The notes: generated by a model not told the origin, from the sequence alone. A DNA stretch of 64,000 bases from Bacillota bacterium (GCA_023392615.1 JAEVYT010000012.1:1-64000), one strand, 5' to 3'; numbered from the stretch's first letter, positions 26,930-36,951 are shown. Translations and numbers: made by a program.

Positions 26930-27985
26930 TTAAAATACCAATTCGTCGAATATCTCTTTTACAGTCGTCATCTTATTTAAACGATATACATTATCTCCAC
27001 AGAAAATTAATCCGTTCTCGATATCTCCGACTACAGCATTTGTTAATGCAGTAGTAATACAATACGGAGTATCCTTTGGGTTACAATGTTCCAAACAGTT
27101 ATAGCACTTTTTAATCGCTACTCTTCCCTTATCTACTGTCTTTAAGAAAGGATTAGCTAATGCTCTTCCAGGCATTCCGACAGGACTAATTACAATTTTT
27201 ATATCTTCTTTCTTAGCATTCAAATAAGCATTTTTATATTCCTGACTTGCATCACACTCTTGCGTAACAACAAAGCGAGTTGCAATCTGAACTCCATCTG
27301 CTCCTAGTTCAAGCACATGTTTTATATCCTGTTGATCAAAGATTCCACCAGCAACAATAACAGGTATTTCCCTATTATATTTTTCTTCAAATTGTTTTTT
27401 ACATTCGATAATTCCTTTAATCTCACTATCGTAATCTAACTCATCAATTTGATCTAATTGTTCCTTAGAAAAACCAAGATGTCCACCAGCACGTGGTCCT
27501 TCAATTACTAAGAAATCAGCCGTTGTTTTATATTTTCTATCCCACATCTTAAGAATTACAGAAGTTGCTTTTACGCTGGATACAATCGGTGCAATCTTAG
27601 TTTTAAATCCCTTCACAAGTTCAGGAAGGGATATGGGTAGTCCTGCACCTGAGATGATGACATCTGCGCCACCTTCACAAGCTGCCTGAACATAACGATC
27701 ATATTGCTTGGTTGCTACCATAATATTAACACCTACAATACCACCCATCGCAATTTCTTTAGCCTTTGCCAGGTGTTTCTTTATTGCACTCAAATTGCTT
27801 TCTATTTGATGCTTGTTAAAATCCGGTTCATCATATCCGATTTGTGCAGTTGATAGGATTCCTATTCCGCCTTCCTTCGCTACCGCGCCTGCAAGCTTTG
27901 ATCTGCTTACTCCTACTCCCATTCCACCTTGTACGATTGGAATTTTTGCAATTAAGTCTCCGATAATCAATGGTTTCATCGTCAT
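26930..27985 (-). CDS. Nitronate monooxygenase / FabK-like FMN enzyme
   Basis: 351 residues, a TIM-barrel FMN protein of the 2-nitropropane dioxygenase group. Visible motifs: IPIVQGGMGVGVSRSKLAGAV, the phosphate/FMN loop IVAGGIFDQQDIKHVLELGADGVQIATRF, and GPRAGGHLG with the catalytic-site histidine. A C-terminal cysteine cluster (CYNCLEHCNPKDTPYC) is present. The family includes true nitronate monooxygenases and enoyl-ACP reductase FabK; with no fatty acid genes nearby, detoxifying or unknown roles are more likely. ATG 27985 follows GGAGATG. Confidence 0.88.
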   Translation of the reverse strand: MTMKPLIIGDLIAKIPIVQGGMGVGVSRSKLAGAVAKEGGIGILSTAQIGYDEPDFNKHQIESNLSAIKKHLAKAKEIAMGGIVGVNIMVATKQYDRYVQAACEGGADVIISGAGLPISLPELVKGFKTKIAPIVSSVKATSVILKMWDRKYKTTADFLVIEGPRAGGHLGFSKEQLDQIDELDYDSEIKGIIECKKQFEEKYNREIPVIVAGGIFDQQDIKHVLELGADGVQIATRFVVTQECDASQEYKNAYLNAKKEDIKIVISPVGMPGRALANPFLKTVDKGRVAIKKCYNCLEHCNPKDTPYCITTALTNAVVGDIENGLIFCGDNVYRLNKMTTVKEIFDELVF

Positions 27986-28359
27986 GTTAACATCTCCTAT
28001 TTAATATTTATGATTTACACAGTTATATTACTTTGATAATCAAACTATTTTCGCTTAATAATCCGATGTTTCCATCGGTTAGTTTTATTATATAGCATAC
28101 AAAGACTTGTTGTCAATATGTTGTAGTATATTTTTCTATTTTATCTAGTTTTGATTACTACATATCTCAATTGTATTCCTGTTTAAAATTTATACCACAA
28201 TAAAAGCTAGTCTATAATATAATAATCTAAATAATATTATTCCCTATTAATGAGTCGATAAATACACTATTCCAAATTCGATTTATTATATTATCAAGCT
28301 CTTTCAAAGACTTAAAACAAATTATTTAAAATATTTTATTACGTGTATATTATTATGAG

Positions 28360-28459
28360 ATTCAGCCATAATAAATATCAGATACGATGTATGACTTAAC
28401 TAACTTGAATATCATATACTCGACTTTTTAAGTATCTATCGTATCGAAGCAAGCTGAAT
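28360..28459. repeat. Two-tier inverted repeat in an empty 780-bp region
   Basis: ATTCAGC (28360-28366) pairs with GCTGAAT (28453-28459) and inside it GATACGAT (28381-28388) pairs with ATCGTATC (28438-28445), then GTATGA with TCATAC-like bases. The region 27986-28678 has no credible gene; only a 16-codon TTG-started frame near 28557 (begins MDSLFSLI) with a nearby GGGAGATGG box was noticed. Confidence 0.5.
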
Positions 28460-28678
28460 TCAAAAGAATTCACTTGTAAAAAAAGAATAGATAGTTTGTA
28501 ATTCGTCTCAGATTACAGACTGCAATTTCTTGAAAGACAGGGAGATGGTTGCTTTTGGACAGTTTATTTAGTTTAATTGAAAGCTTTGGTAATTCCTCAG
28601 TTTGAAAGATAACAAGGTGAATTGAAAAAAGTTAATATTCTCACTATCAAATTGAATATTGCTTAAAATGAGACAAAG

Positions 28679-28714
28679 AAAAAGGCAAGAATACTGGTTT
28701 ATTCTTGCCTTTTT
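28679..28714 (-). terminator. Terminator of the MscS gene
   Basis: 15-bp perfect stem AAAAAGGCAAGAATA / TATTCTTGCCTTTTT with a 6-base loop; T tract on the minus strand. About 55 bp past the channel gene's stop. Confidence 0.92.
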
Positions 28715-28769
28715 CAAGTAGCAAAATCATATTCTCTTAGCACTGTAATATAATCTTACAAGTTAATAA

Positions 28770-30002
28770 TTACTTCTGCTGCCAATCATATCCGGTTGGA
28801 TTCTGAAAGATTCTGATATCAAATTCTTCAGCTATCGATATAATATGATCGAATATATCCGCCTGAATCGTCTCATAGATTCCCCAATCCGTAACAGCTG
28901 TGAATGCATATACTTCAAGCGGTATTCCGTTTTCGGTTGGCGAAAGCTGCCTTACCATCCTCGGCATATCCTCCATTAGGTCAGGATTACGGCTTAAATA
29001 TTCCTGAATATAGACACGAAACGTACCAATATTGGTCAAATGTCTTCCATTCACTCGATTTTCAACATCGATTTCCTGTACCTGTCTTTCAAGAGATAGT
29101 TCTGTTTCTTTTTCAATGATATAATCTCTAAGATACTCTATTTTTTTATACTTATCGATCATCTCTTGCGTACAGAAAGTAATGCTATTCACGTCAATGC
29201 TAATGGAACGCTTAATTCTTCTCCCACCGAATTCAGTCATTCCTCTCCAGTTTTTAAAGGAGTCTGTAACCAAGGCGTAGGCAGGTAATGTCACAATCGT
29301 TTTATCAAAATTCTGAACTTTTACTGTATTTAATGTAATGTCTACTACATCACCGTCCGCTCCATACTTCCCGATTTCGATCCAATCTCCTATCCTTAAC
29401 ATATCATTGGAAGTCAACTGAATTCCTGCGATAAAGCCCAATATGGTATCCTTAAATACAAAGGAAAACACAGCGGCTAATGCACCAATACCACTTAATA
29501 ATACGAGAGGATTTTGATCCATCAAGGTTCCTACAATTACGATGATAATTACAATGTATATAACAATCTTTACAACCTGCAGCAATCCTTTCATCGGTCT
29601 GATTTTTGATATAGGATAAGTACTGTAGATATCATTTATGGCATCTAAGAAGGAATTAATGATAAAGACTGCCATCACCATTATGTAGATGACTGCTCCT
29701 CTATGCATAACATCAGACACTGCTTTATTGTGGAATGAAGTTGCAAAGAGATAGATAACGATGCCTGGCAAAACATTTGCCAACCTAGTAAATACTTTTC
29801 TTTTAATTAAACAATCAAACCAAGTATATCGGTTTCTTAAAATCACTTTTGCAAATATCTTGAGTACAATATTCTTCGCTACAAAATTAACTACTAAACT
29901 AATTAAAATAATGGAAACAACTAAAATAAAGCAGGACAAATATCCAACCAATCCGTCATTAACATTATTATTTTTTAATAAATTACTGATATAATCCATC
30001 AT
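28770..30002 (-). CDS. MscS-family mechanosensitive channel (YbdG-like)
   Basis: About 410 residues. Five N-terminal helices are followed by the pore helix and beta domain: SGIGALAAVFSFVFKD, GFIAGIQLTSNDMLRIGDWIE, the YbdG-type ADGDVVDITLNTVKVQN and FKNWRGMTEFGG. Length and motifs match E. coli YbdG (about 415 residues) rather than the small MscS. It should open under membrane tension and release solutes at hypo-osmotic shock. Start chosen as ATG 30002 with AAAGG nine bases away; ATG 30023 is also in frame. Confidence 0.92.
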   Translation of the reverse strand: MMDYISNLLKNNNVNDGLVGYLSCFILVVSIILISLVVNFVAKNIVLKIFAKVILRNRYTWFDCLIKRKVFTRLANVLPGIVIYLFATSFHNKAVSDVMHRGAVIYIMVMAVFIINSFLDAINDIYSTYPISKIRPMKGLLQVVKIVIYIVIIIVIVGTLMDQNPLVLLSGIGALAAVFSFVFKDTILGFIAGIQLTSNDMLRIGDWIEIGKYGADGDVVDITLNTVKVQNFDKTIVTLPAYALVTDSFKNWRGMTEFGGRRIKRSISIDVNSITFCTQEMIDKYKKIEYLRDYIIEKETELSLERQVQEIDVENRVNGRHLTNIGTFRVYIQEYLSRNPDLMEDMPRMVRQLSPTENGIPLEVYAFTAVTDWGIYETIQADIFDHIISIAEEFDIRIFQNPTGYDWQQK

Positions 30003-30355
30003 ATTACAAAACCTTTCAATCATTCATTTTCACCATCATGTTCCCTAATTTTACTATTGTATATTCATGATGTCAAACTTCTATTTCTAAATTTTATATT
30101 TATAATATAATTTAATTTTTATAAGGAAAAACATTAAGAATATCAAGTCTCTATCTAAAAGACATATTTTATATTCATGACCTTGATATTACTTTGTATT
30201 ACTTTGTTTAATGTAATTCTAATGTACATACGAGAATATTTTGGTATAATATTCCTAAATACATGCTATCTTCTACGATACAGTTTCAGATAGCATAAAG
30301 ACTTCTATTTGAGGAACTCTATAGACGTATAGTATTCAGAAACGAGGTGTAGATT
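30003..30355. promoter_or_regulatory. Intergenic region with a leader hairpin before the P-type ATPase
   Basis: A TATAAT lies at about 30246-30251 in the plus direction. Downstream, TGCTATCT and AGATAGCA (about 30267-30298) form an 8-bp hairpin in what would be the ATPase leader. No known riboswitch consensus was recognised. Confidence 0.4.
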
Positions 30356-33025
30356 ATGTGGTTTTCAAAATCACCGATTGATGTGTTAACAGAATTAGCT
30401 GTGGATCCGAAGGTTGGATTAAGTACCACAGAAGCAAAAAAAAGACTGGAACAGTATGGTTTCAACAAATTAAAGAGTAAACCTAAGAAAAGTTTATTTG
30501 CACTGTTCTTCTCACAATTAAATGATATGTTGATTTATGTTTTATTAGCTTCAGCGGTTATTACTTTTATCATTCATGAATACTCTGATTCAATTATTAT
30601 TTTATTAGTAGTAATTTTGAATGCAGTAATCGGTGTCATTCAGGAAGCGAAGGCGGAAAAAGCCGTCGAAGCTCTTCAGAAAATGACCACACCTAAATCC
30701 TTGGTAAAACGTGATGGAAATGCAATAGAGATTAATTCTGAAGAAGTTGTTCCCGGTGATATTGTTATCCTAGATGCTGGTAGATTTGTTCCGGCTGACA
30801 TCAGGTTATATGAAAGTGCTAATCTTCAGATCGAAGAATCGGCACTAACGGGGGAATCCGTTCCTTCCACAAAAGATGCATCGATGGTATTTAATGATCC
30901 GAAGACTCCTGTCGGGGATAAAGCAAATATGGCTTTTTTATCCACACTTGTTACCTATGGTCGTGGTGAGGGAATTGTTGTAGCTACAGCGATGGAAACA
31001 GAGATTGGTAAAATTGCCAAAATCTTGGATGCTGAGAATGATGAGATGACCCCTCTACAAAGGAGACTTGATGAACTTGGACGTATCTTGGGCTTCTTAG
31101 CAATCGGTATATGTGCTTTGATTTTTATCATTGCTCTATTACAAAAAAGAGATTTATTTGAGATGTTTCTGACAGCAATTAGCCTTGCCGTCGCAGCTAT
31201 ACCGGAAGGACTTGCTGCTATTGTTGCCATTGTACTTGCGATTGGTGTAACCAAGATGTCAAAAATCAACGCCATAGTGAAGAAATTACCGGCGGTTGAG
31301 ACCTTAGGTTCCGTTAACATTATTTGCTCTGATAAAACAGGAACCTTAACTCAGAATAAAATGACAGTCGTGAAGCAATATACTCATAACCATTATACCG
31401 ACATTGAAGGAGACGCAAATCACCTAACTCCTACACCGGATGAGAAGGAATTAATCAAATCCTTTGTCTTATGTTCTGATGCAACCTATGAAAATGGTCA
31501 AGGAACCGGAGACCCAACAGAAATCGCTTTGATTATTATGGGCGATAAGTTTGGATTAACAAAGCAGCAATTAAATACCTCTCATAAACGTGTTGGTGAA
31601 AATCCATTCGATTCTGATAGAAAGCTAATGTCTACCTTAAATATTGAAGATGAAGGATATCGTGTTCACACCAAGGGAGCTATCGATCATATTATTAACA
31701 TATCATCTACCGCTTTAGTAAACGGCTCGATTGTTCCTCTCACTGAAGAGTTGAAAAAAGATTATCTCAATATCGCTGAGAATATGTCCGATTCTGCTCT
31801 ACGTGTACTTGGTGTTGCTTTTAAAAACTGCACTGAGGTAATTGTACCTGAAGCAATGGAAAAAGACCTTACTGTTATAGGAATCGTCGGTATGATTGAC
31901 CCACCTAGACTAGAGGTACAAGAGTCGATTCGAGAAGCGAAGATGGCAGGAATACGACCCATTATGATAACCGGTGACCATAAGAATACTGCAGTTGCGA
32001 TAGCGAAACAACTAGGTATTGCAGATGGAATTGATCAAAGTATTACCGGAAGTGAGATTGACTCTATCCCTGATGATCAATTTACTGCTGACATTAATAA
32101 ATACAGGGTCTTCGCTCGTGTTTCGCCAGAGCACAAAGTTAAAATTGTTCGTGCCTTTAAAGCTCAGGGTAATATCGTATCCATGACGGGTGACGGTGTG
32201 AACGACGCTCCTTCTTTAAAATATGCTGATATCGGAGTTGCAATGGGGATTACCGGTACGGATGTTGCGAAGGGCGCCAGTGATATGATTCTTACTGATG
32301 ATAATTTTACTACGATTGTTCATGCCATTGAAGAAGGAAGAAACATCTATAATAACATTAAGAAATCAGTAATCTTCCTTCTCTCCTGCAATCTCGGTGA
32401 GGTAATCGCTATATTAGTATCAATTTTATTAAATTGGCCGGTTCCTCTGATCGCGACTCAGATTCTTTGGGTAAACTTAATAACAGACTCATTGCCTGCT
32501 ATCGCACTTGGTATGGATCCGGGTGACCATGATGTGATGAAGCAAAAGCCTCGTAATCCAAAGGAAAGCTTCTTTGCACAGGGCGCTAGCTTTCGAGCAA
32601 TAGTTGGTGGCTCATTAATTGGTATTTTTACACTTATCGCATTTTATTATGGATTATGGGAACACGGATATCACATGGATACAACAAATATACCTAATGA
32701 CGTTCTCTCCTATGCAAGAACGATGGCATTTATCGTATTAGCAGTGTCACAGCTCTTCTATTCCTTATCAATGCGAAACTTTAATAAATCCATTTTTAAA
32801 ATCGGATTATTTTCGAATCCGTTATTAGTTGGAGCCATCGTTCTCGGAATCGTATTACAGTTAGTGGTTATCTATGTACCTTTCCTAGCAGATGCATTCG
32901 GCGTTCAGAGCATATCTGTTATCGACGCAATCATTGTAATAAGTTTTTGCCTCATTCCATTGTTCGTCAATGAAATCATTAAGTTTTTTACAAAAAAAGG
33001 CTCTGATGTTACTCATTTACAATAA
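30356..33025 (+). CDS. Ca2+-type cation-transporting P-type ATPase
   Basis: 889 residues, full length for a bacterial SERCA-like pump. N-terminal cation-ATPase domain; actuator motif LTGESVP near 165; helix 4 ion-site AAIPEGLAAIVAIVLAIG (about 280-300); phosphorylation site SDKTGTLT with Asp near 326; nucleotide-binding region including KGAIDHI; hinge MTGDGVNDAPSLK near 610; helix 6 pattern LWVNLITDSLPAIALGMD. The PEGL and N-TDS residues are those of calcium pumps in the PMR1/SERCA group. It probably exports Ca2+ (or Mn2+). Start ATG with GAGGTG upstream; monocistronic. Confidence 0.93.
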   Translation: MWFSKSPIDVLTELAVDPKVGLSTTEAKKRLEQYGFNKLKSKPKKSLFALFFSQLNDMLIYVLLASAVITFIIHEYSDSIIILLVVILNAVIGVIQEAKAEKAVEALQKMTTPKSLVKRDGNAIEINSEEVVPGDIVILDAGRFVPADIRLYESANLQIEESALTGESVPSTKDASMVFNDPKTPVGDKANMAFLSTLVTYGRGEGIVVATAMETEIGKIAKILDAENDEMTPLQRRLDELGRILGFLAIGICALIFIIALLQKRDLFEMFLTAISLAVAAIPEGLAAIVAIVLAIGVTKMSKINAIVKKLPAVETLGSVNIICSDKTGTLTQNKMTVVKQYTHNHYTDIEGDANHLTPTPDEKELIKSFVLCSDATYENGQGTGDPTEIALIIMGDKFGLTKQQLNTSHKRVGENPFDSDRKLMSTLNIEDEGYRVHTKGAIDHIINISSTALVNGSIVPLTEELKKDYLNIAENMSDSALRVLGVAFKNCTEVIVPEAMEKDLTVIGIVGMIDPPRLEVQESIREAKMAGIRPIMITGDHKNTAVAIAKQLGIADGIDQSITGSEIDSIPDDQFTADINKYRVFARVSPEHKVKIVRAFKAQGNIVSMTGDGVNDAPSLKYADIGVAMGITGTDVAKGASDMILTDDNFTTIVHAIEEGRNIYNNIKKSVIFLLSCNLGEVIAILVSILLNWPVPLIATQILWVNLITDSLPAIALGMDPGDHDVMKQKPRNPKESFFAQGASFRAIVGGSLIGIFTLIAFYYGLWEHGYHMDTTNIPNDVLSYARTMAFIVLAVSQLFYSLSMRNFNKSIFKIGLFSNPLLVGAIVLGIVLQLVVIYVPFLADAFGVQSISVIDAIIVISFCLIPLFVNEIIKFFTKKGSDVTHLQ

Positions 33026-33034
33026 TTAATATAC

Positions 33035-33115
33035 AAAAAGAAACCGTGTTAAAAAAATAATTAGTATGTGGTAGAATCTCATACCAGATTATTGCCTTAA
33101 TCACGGTTTCTTTTT
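33035..33115. terminator. Bidirectional terminator between P-ATPase and crcB
   Basis: AAAAAGAAACCGTG (from 33036) pairs with CACGGTTTCTTTTT (to 33115). A/T tracts on both sides fit the two convergent genes. Confidence 0.85.
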
Positions 33116-33121
33116 CTTCAA

Positions 33122-33499
33122 TTATTTAATTAGATGGGCTATAAATCTGCCAAGCACAACCCCGATTATACTAAGAAACAAATTCAAACAAATATTTAAT
33201 GTTCCCACTATATAATTTCCTTCGCTGATAAGGTTCACCGTTTCATAGCTAAAAGTAGAAAATGTAGTAAGTCCCCCCATAATTCCGGTGGTAAGGAATA
33301 ACCTTAGATTTGGAGAAATTGAATCTGTTGATAAGCTTAACTCCATAATAAATCCTATCAATAATCCACCAATTACATTTACAATTAAAGTTCCAAACGG
33401 AAAATGATTACCGAATAACTTTGGTGAGTGATATGATATGATATACCTTAACGAAGCTCCGATGAACCCGCCAATTCCAACGTATAATATCTTTAGCAT
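33122..33499 (-). CDS. crcB: Fluoride ion channel CrcB/FluC
   Basis: 125 residues, four helices, one dimer half. The family signatures GGFIGASLRY, FPFGTLIVNVIGGLLIG and the break-helix GIMGGLTTFSTFSYE are intact, including the TTFSTF Phe-box motif that lines the fluoride path. It exports fluoride. A single gene implies a homodimer. The leader upstream does not show a convincing fluoride riboswitch. ATG 33499 follows GGAGGAAGG. Confidence 0.93.
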   Translation of the reverse strand: MLKILYVGIGGFIGASLRYIISYHSPKLFGNHFPFGTLIVNVIGGLLIGFIMELSLSTDSISPNLRLFLTTGIMGGLTTFSTFSYETVNLISEGNYIVGTLNICLNLFLSIIGVVLGRFIAHLIK

Positions 33500-33761
33500 T
33501 TATCCTTCCTCCATACTTCTGATACTTTATAATGTAGAGTTAATCATTCTATTTTACTAAAACCATAATTAATAATTTGCATTATATCAGTTTTAAATGC
33601 CTAACGCAAATCCAAGATTATTTTATAGTATATTAGTACATTTTCGCAAAATTTCGATAGTGATTTTGTGGTAAATAATGTATAATACAAATATAAGGTT
33701 ATTCGTATTTTAAAGAAAAACTTCAATTATATTAGGGGTAGGGAATGTTTGGAGGTTGAAC

Positions 33762-34457
33762 ATGAAGTATTTTGGAGAAGGTTTAAGTGAAAAGCATAAA
33801 GAATTAAGTAGTATCATTCGTAAAAAAGGACATCTTAATCAAGCAAAAGATTTATTTCTTGAGATTCATAGTAATTTGCATTCTTCTACAATCTCAACTG
33901 GACCAAGGAATGAATACGATGCACTATTAGAAGGTCTGAAGGAAAAAGAATTTTCTATTATGCCTACAAGTAAAGATGAAACAATTGCATGGGCACTCTG
34001 GCATTTGGCTCGTATCGAAGATCTGACTATGAATATGTTAGTCAATGAACAAGACCAGATATTTAATGATTATTGGAAGCAATTAATAAATTCCTCAATA
34101 TCTGACACTGGTAATGCACTAACTGACGAAGAAATTATGGATTTCAGTAAAAATCTAAATATCTCTAGTCTATTAGAGTATCGAGATGCAGTAGGACATC
34201 GCACCAGAGAGATTGTAAGCAACCTTGCAGAAGAAGATATGAGGAGAAAAATATCGCAAGATCATATCAATATGATTCTTCAAGCAGGCGGAGTTACAAC
34301 CGATAAGGATTCCATCTGGTTACTAGACTTCTGGGGCAAAAAAGATGTGGCTGGCATTTTATTAATGCCACCTTCTAGACATATGATGCTTCATATAAAT
34401 GATTGCTGCAAATGGAAGGAACATATCCGAACGAAAAGCAAATACTATCTTCAATAG
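33762..34457 (+). CDS. DinB-like putative metal-dependent protein
   Basis: 231 residues, almost all helical. The first half has the HLARIED pattern (residues about 85-91) seen in DinB/YfiT four-helix proteins, with possible metal-site histidines in WHLARIE, GHRTRE and HMMLHIND. ATG 33762 lies six bases after GGAGG; the frame opens earlier only with TTG. The DinB superfamily covers thiol transferases and damage-induced proteins of unclear role. No neighbouring gene suggests a pathway. Confidence 0.7.
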   Translation: MKYFGEGLSEKHKELSSIIRKKGHLNQAKDLFLEIHSNLHSSTISTGPRNEYDALLEGLKEKEFSIMPTSKDETIAWALWHLARIEDLTMNMLVNEQDQIFNDYWKQLINSSISDTGNALTDEEIMDFSKNLNISSLLEYRDAVGHRTREIVSNLAEEDMRRKISQDHINMILQAGGVTTDKDSIWLLDFWGKKDVAGILLMPPSRHMMLHINDCCKWKEHIRTKSKYYLQ

Positions 34458-34466
34458 TGTAAATCA

Positions 34467-34507
34467 GAGGGGATGCTGTTAAATTATTAATTTTGCAACA
34501 TCCCCTC
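34467..34507. terminator. Inverted repeat between DinB-like gene and glnK
   Basis: GAGGGGATG (34467-34475) pairs with CATCCCCTC (34499-34507), with TGTT/AACA extending it. Weak T tails; probably serves both convergent genes. Confidence 0.65.
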
Positions 34508-34538
34508 ATTAAAAAGTATATATCTTTTTGTATGATTT

Positions 34539-34877
34539 TTAAAGAGCTTCAGAACCACGTTCACCAGTTCTAATACGAACAGCATCTTCAACTTCATAAA
34601 TAAATATCTTTCCATCACCATAGTTACCTGTATTGATCTTCTTCACTACCGTCTCAATAATAGTTTCAGCGACATCGCTTGGAACTACGGTTTCTACTTT
34701 TACCTTCGGTAATAGATTAACTTGTGTTTCGGTTCCTCTGTATATCTGTACATAACCCTTTTGTTTACCATAGCCCATGATATTACTAATCATCAAACCA
34801 TTCGCATTATTATCATTTAATATGTGCTTTAAATCTTCTAATCTTTCCGGTTTAATTATGATTTCTAATTTTTTCAT
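34539..34877 (-). CDS. glnK: PII-family nitrogen regulatory protein
   Basis: 112 residues. The T-loop region GKQKGYVQIYRGTETQVNLL and PKVKVE, and the B-loop-like TGNYGDGKIFIYEVEDAVRIRTGERG are intact. The T-loop position usually occupied by the uridylylated Tyr51 (in AEY) is a threonine here (TET), so control by uridylylation is unlikely; ATP/ADP and 2-oxoglutarate binding would still operate. ATG 34877 follows GGAGG by five bases. Encoded directly downstream of amtB, as is usual, so it probably blocks the transporter when nitrogen is ample. Confidence 0.95.
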   Translation of the reverse strand: MKKLEIIIKPERLEDLKHILNDNNANGLMISNIMGYGKQKGYVQIYRGTETQVNLLPKVKVETVVPSDVAETIIETVVKKINTGNYGDGKIFIYEVEDAVRIRTGERGSEAL

Positions 34878-34945
34878 TGCATCCTCCATTCCGCCGTTAT
34901 ACGGCGCTGATTTAAGTTCTATTAATCGCTTCTTTTATAAGCTCA

Positions 34946-36520
34946 CTACTTCTTAAATCTAGCCAACTGCTTCACTGGTGCATTATCTTCTGAATCATAA
35001 TCCAATTCACATTTTACTAATTGAACATCTGGATATCCAAGAACACCCATTTCCGGAATATCAAGTCCATCGAGTTCTACTTCTGGAGCAACTCTTAAGC
35101 CCCATATCTTATCAAGTACCTTAAAGAAGATAAAGGATACGCCAAAGCCCCATACAAATAATACGATTACTGCTATGACCTGAGCCCCGAACTGACCTGC
35201 ATCACCGAAGAATAAACCGGTAACACCACTATCAATACCGTTTATACCAGCTCCGTAGGAACCGTCTGCAAATAATCCTAAGGCTAATACACCCCATATA
35301 CCATTTACACAGTGAACAGATATTGCACCTACTGGATCATCAAGTCTCATTTTGTTTTCTACAAATGCTACAGAGAGACATACTAATATACCAGCTACCA
35401 ATCCAATTACAAATGCAGAAGCTGCATTTACAAAAGCACACGGAGCGGTAATGGCAACAAGTCCTGCAAGCGCGCCATTCGCTGTCATTGATGGATCCGG
35501 TTTTCCATATCTTGCCCACATATAAAACATTGCTGCCAAACCACCAATTGCTCCAGCTATCATTGTATTGGTAGCAACAACAGAAAGTCTGAAATCAGAT
35601 GCATTTAATGTGGAACCTGCATTAAATGAAAACCAACAGAAGAATAATACTATCGTACCAATAATAGCCATTGGAATATCATGACCAGGGAATGCTCTGG
35701 TAGAACCATCTTTTTTAAATTTACCGATACGAGGACCTATTACGATAGCTCCAGCTAGGGCTAACATACCTCCCATGGAGTGAACAACAGCTGATCCTGC
35801 AAAGTCAACAACGCCATGACCCAAACCGAAATTTTTACCAAGCTGAGACAACCAGCCACCGCCCCATACCCAATTACCAAACAACGGATATAAGAACATG
35901 GATATAAAGAAGGAAGTGATAACAACTGCAGAATATTTAACACGTTCTGCCATTGCACCGGTAGGAATTGTTACTGTTGTATCCATGAATACCATCTGGA
36001 AGAAGAATAATGCATAGATACCAGGATCATATATTCCAGAGCCGGATAGCATAAATCCTTTATAACCAATGATACCGCCAATTCCAGGTATACTTAGCAT
36101 GGCGTTAAGAGCTCCTCCACCGGTTCCCAGCCCGGCAGCTCCACCTGAACCACCAAATTGGAATGCAAAACCACATAAGAAATAACCAATTGCACCAACT
36201 AAGAACACCATAAAGTTCATTGTCATGGTGTGAGCTGCATTTTTACCACGGCAAAATCCTGTTTCAACCATTGCAAAACCACACTGAAAGAAGAATACCA
36301 TAAATCCTGTAATCATTACCCAAGTAAAGTTTGCTCCATAATAAGCCTTATTTGCTTGAACTGCTACGTCTGCTAGCTTTTCATTTCCGGCAGCTGCTAC
36401 ATAAGCCTGACCTGTCGGATCGGATGCTCCTGGCGCTGCCTTATAGAAAGCGAGAGCCAAACCAATTGCCAACGCGACAACTACTACTAATAAACCAATA
36501 ACTTTAGCTGACTTCTTCAT
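34946..36520 (-). CDS. amtB: Ammonium transporter AmtB
   Basis: 524 residues. After a hydrophobic leader helix and a ~40-residue linker there are eleven helices. The Asp in VFMDTTVTIPTGAMAERV and the twin pore histidines in SAVVHSMGGM and ISVHCVNGIWG are present, and so is an extended cytoplasmic tail (about 470-524). It conducts ammonium into the cell under nitrogen limitation. Start ATG 36520 has GGAGG eight bases upstream; the ATG six bases earlier is too close. It lies between a small membrane-protein gene and glnK. Confidence 0.95.
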   Translation of the reverse strand: MKKSAKVIGLLVVVVALAIGLALAFYKAAPGASDPTGQAYVAAAGNEKLADVAVQANKAYYGANFTWVMITGFMVFFFQCGFAMVETGFCRGKNAAHTMTMNFMVFLVGAIGYFLCGFAFQFGGSGGAAGLGTGGGALNAMLSIPGIGGIIGYKGFMLSGSGIYDPGIYALFFFQMVFMDTTVTIPTGAMAERVKYSAVVITSFFISMFLYPLFGNWVWGGGWLSQLGKNFGLGHGVVDFAGSAVVHSMGGMLALAGAIVIGPRIGKFKKDGSTRAFPGHDIPMAIIGTIVLFFCWFSFNAGSTLNASDFRLSVVATNTMIAGAIGGLAAMFYMWARYGKPDPSMTANGALAGLVAITAPCAFVNAASAFVIGLVAGILVCLSVAFVENKMRLDDPVGAISVHCVNGIWGVLALGLFADGSYGAGINGIDSGVTGLFFGDAGQFGAQVIAVIVLFVWGFGVSFIFFKVLDKIWGLRVAPEVELDGLDIPEMGVLGYPDVQLVKCELDYDSEDNAPVKQLARFKK

Positions 36521-36648
36521 AATCATTACCTCCCTGATTAGTTTTATATTTTTTTACACTAATCTACCTATTTCATAATTAAGCTTGCAACGAATATCGA
36601 ATACATAACTTGACAAGCTTATGTGAATCCAATATTTAATTCACAAAA

Positions 36649-36951
36649 TTACTTCTTCTTTTTCTTAGCTTTTTTAAAATTACTCCATGAAAATTTAGTA
36701 TTGCTCTTATAAAATTCTGTTTTAAAATTATCTACTTGGAAGTAATAACGTAGACCAAGATATGCAACTAATAGACCAAACACTATTCCAGGTACATTCG
36801 CATTCAAAACTTTCATATTGATGTTGAACAACACACTATAAGCACTAAAAAATGCACCTAAAAAAACGATGGCTAAGGTTCCAAGATACAAAAGTGCAAT
36901 AATGATCTTCTTTTGTCTGTTGATGTTAATCCCTATACTCTGACTATTCAT
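36649..36951 (-). CDS. Small membrane protein upstream of amtB
   Basis: 100 residues: polar N-terminus, two helices (about 16-42 and 53-70) and a very basic tail ending KKAKKKKK. A strong TAGGAGGTGT site precedes the ATG. No family recognised. Position at the head of the amtB-glnK operon, 128 bp from amtB, suggests a link to ammonium transport, but this is inference only. Confidence 0.65.
   Translation of the reverse strand: MNSQSIGININRQKKIIIALLYLGTLAIVFLGAFFSAYSVLFNINMKVLNANVPGIVFGLLVAYLGLRYYFQVDNFKTEFYKSNTKFSWSNFKKAKKKKK

Noticed and set aside
28547..28606. AgrD- or quorum-peptide-like gene
   Set aside because: The 16-codon frame has no AgrB or peptidase neighbour and no known peptide signature.
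30240..30355. yybP-ykoY type manganese riboswitch before the P-type ATPase
   Set aside because: A leader hairpin is present, but none of the conserved loop sequences of that class could be found.
33500..33600. Fluoride riboswitch upstream of crcB
   Set aside because: The leader lacks the conserved fluoride motif segments; only AT-rich sequence and a GGAGG site are seen.
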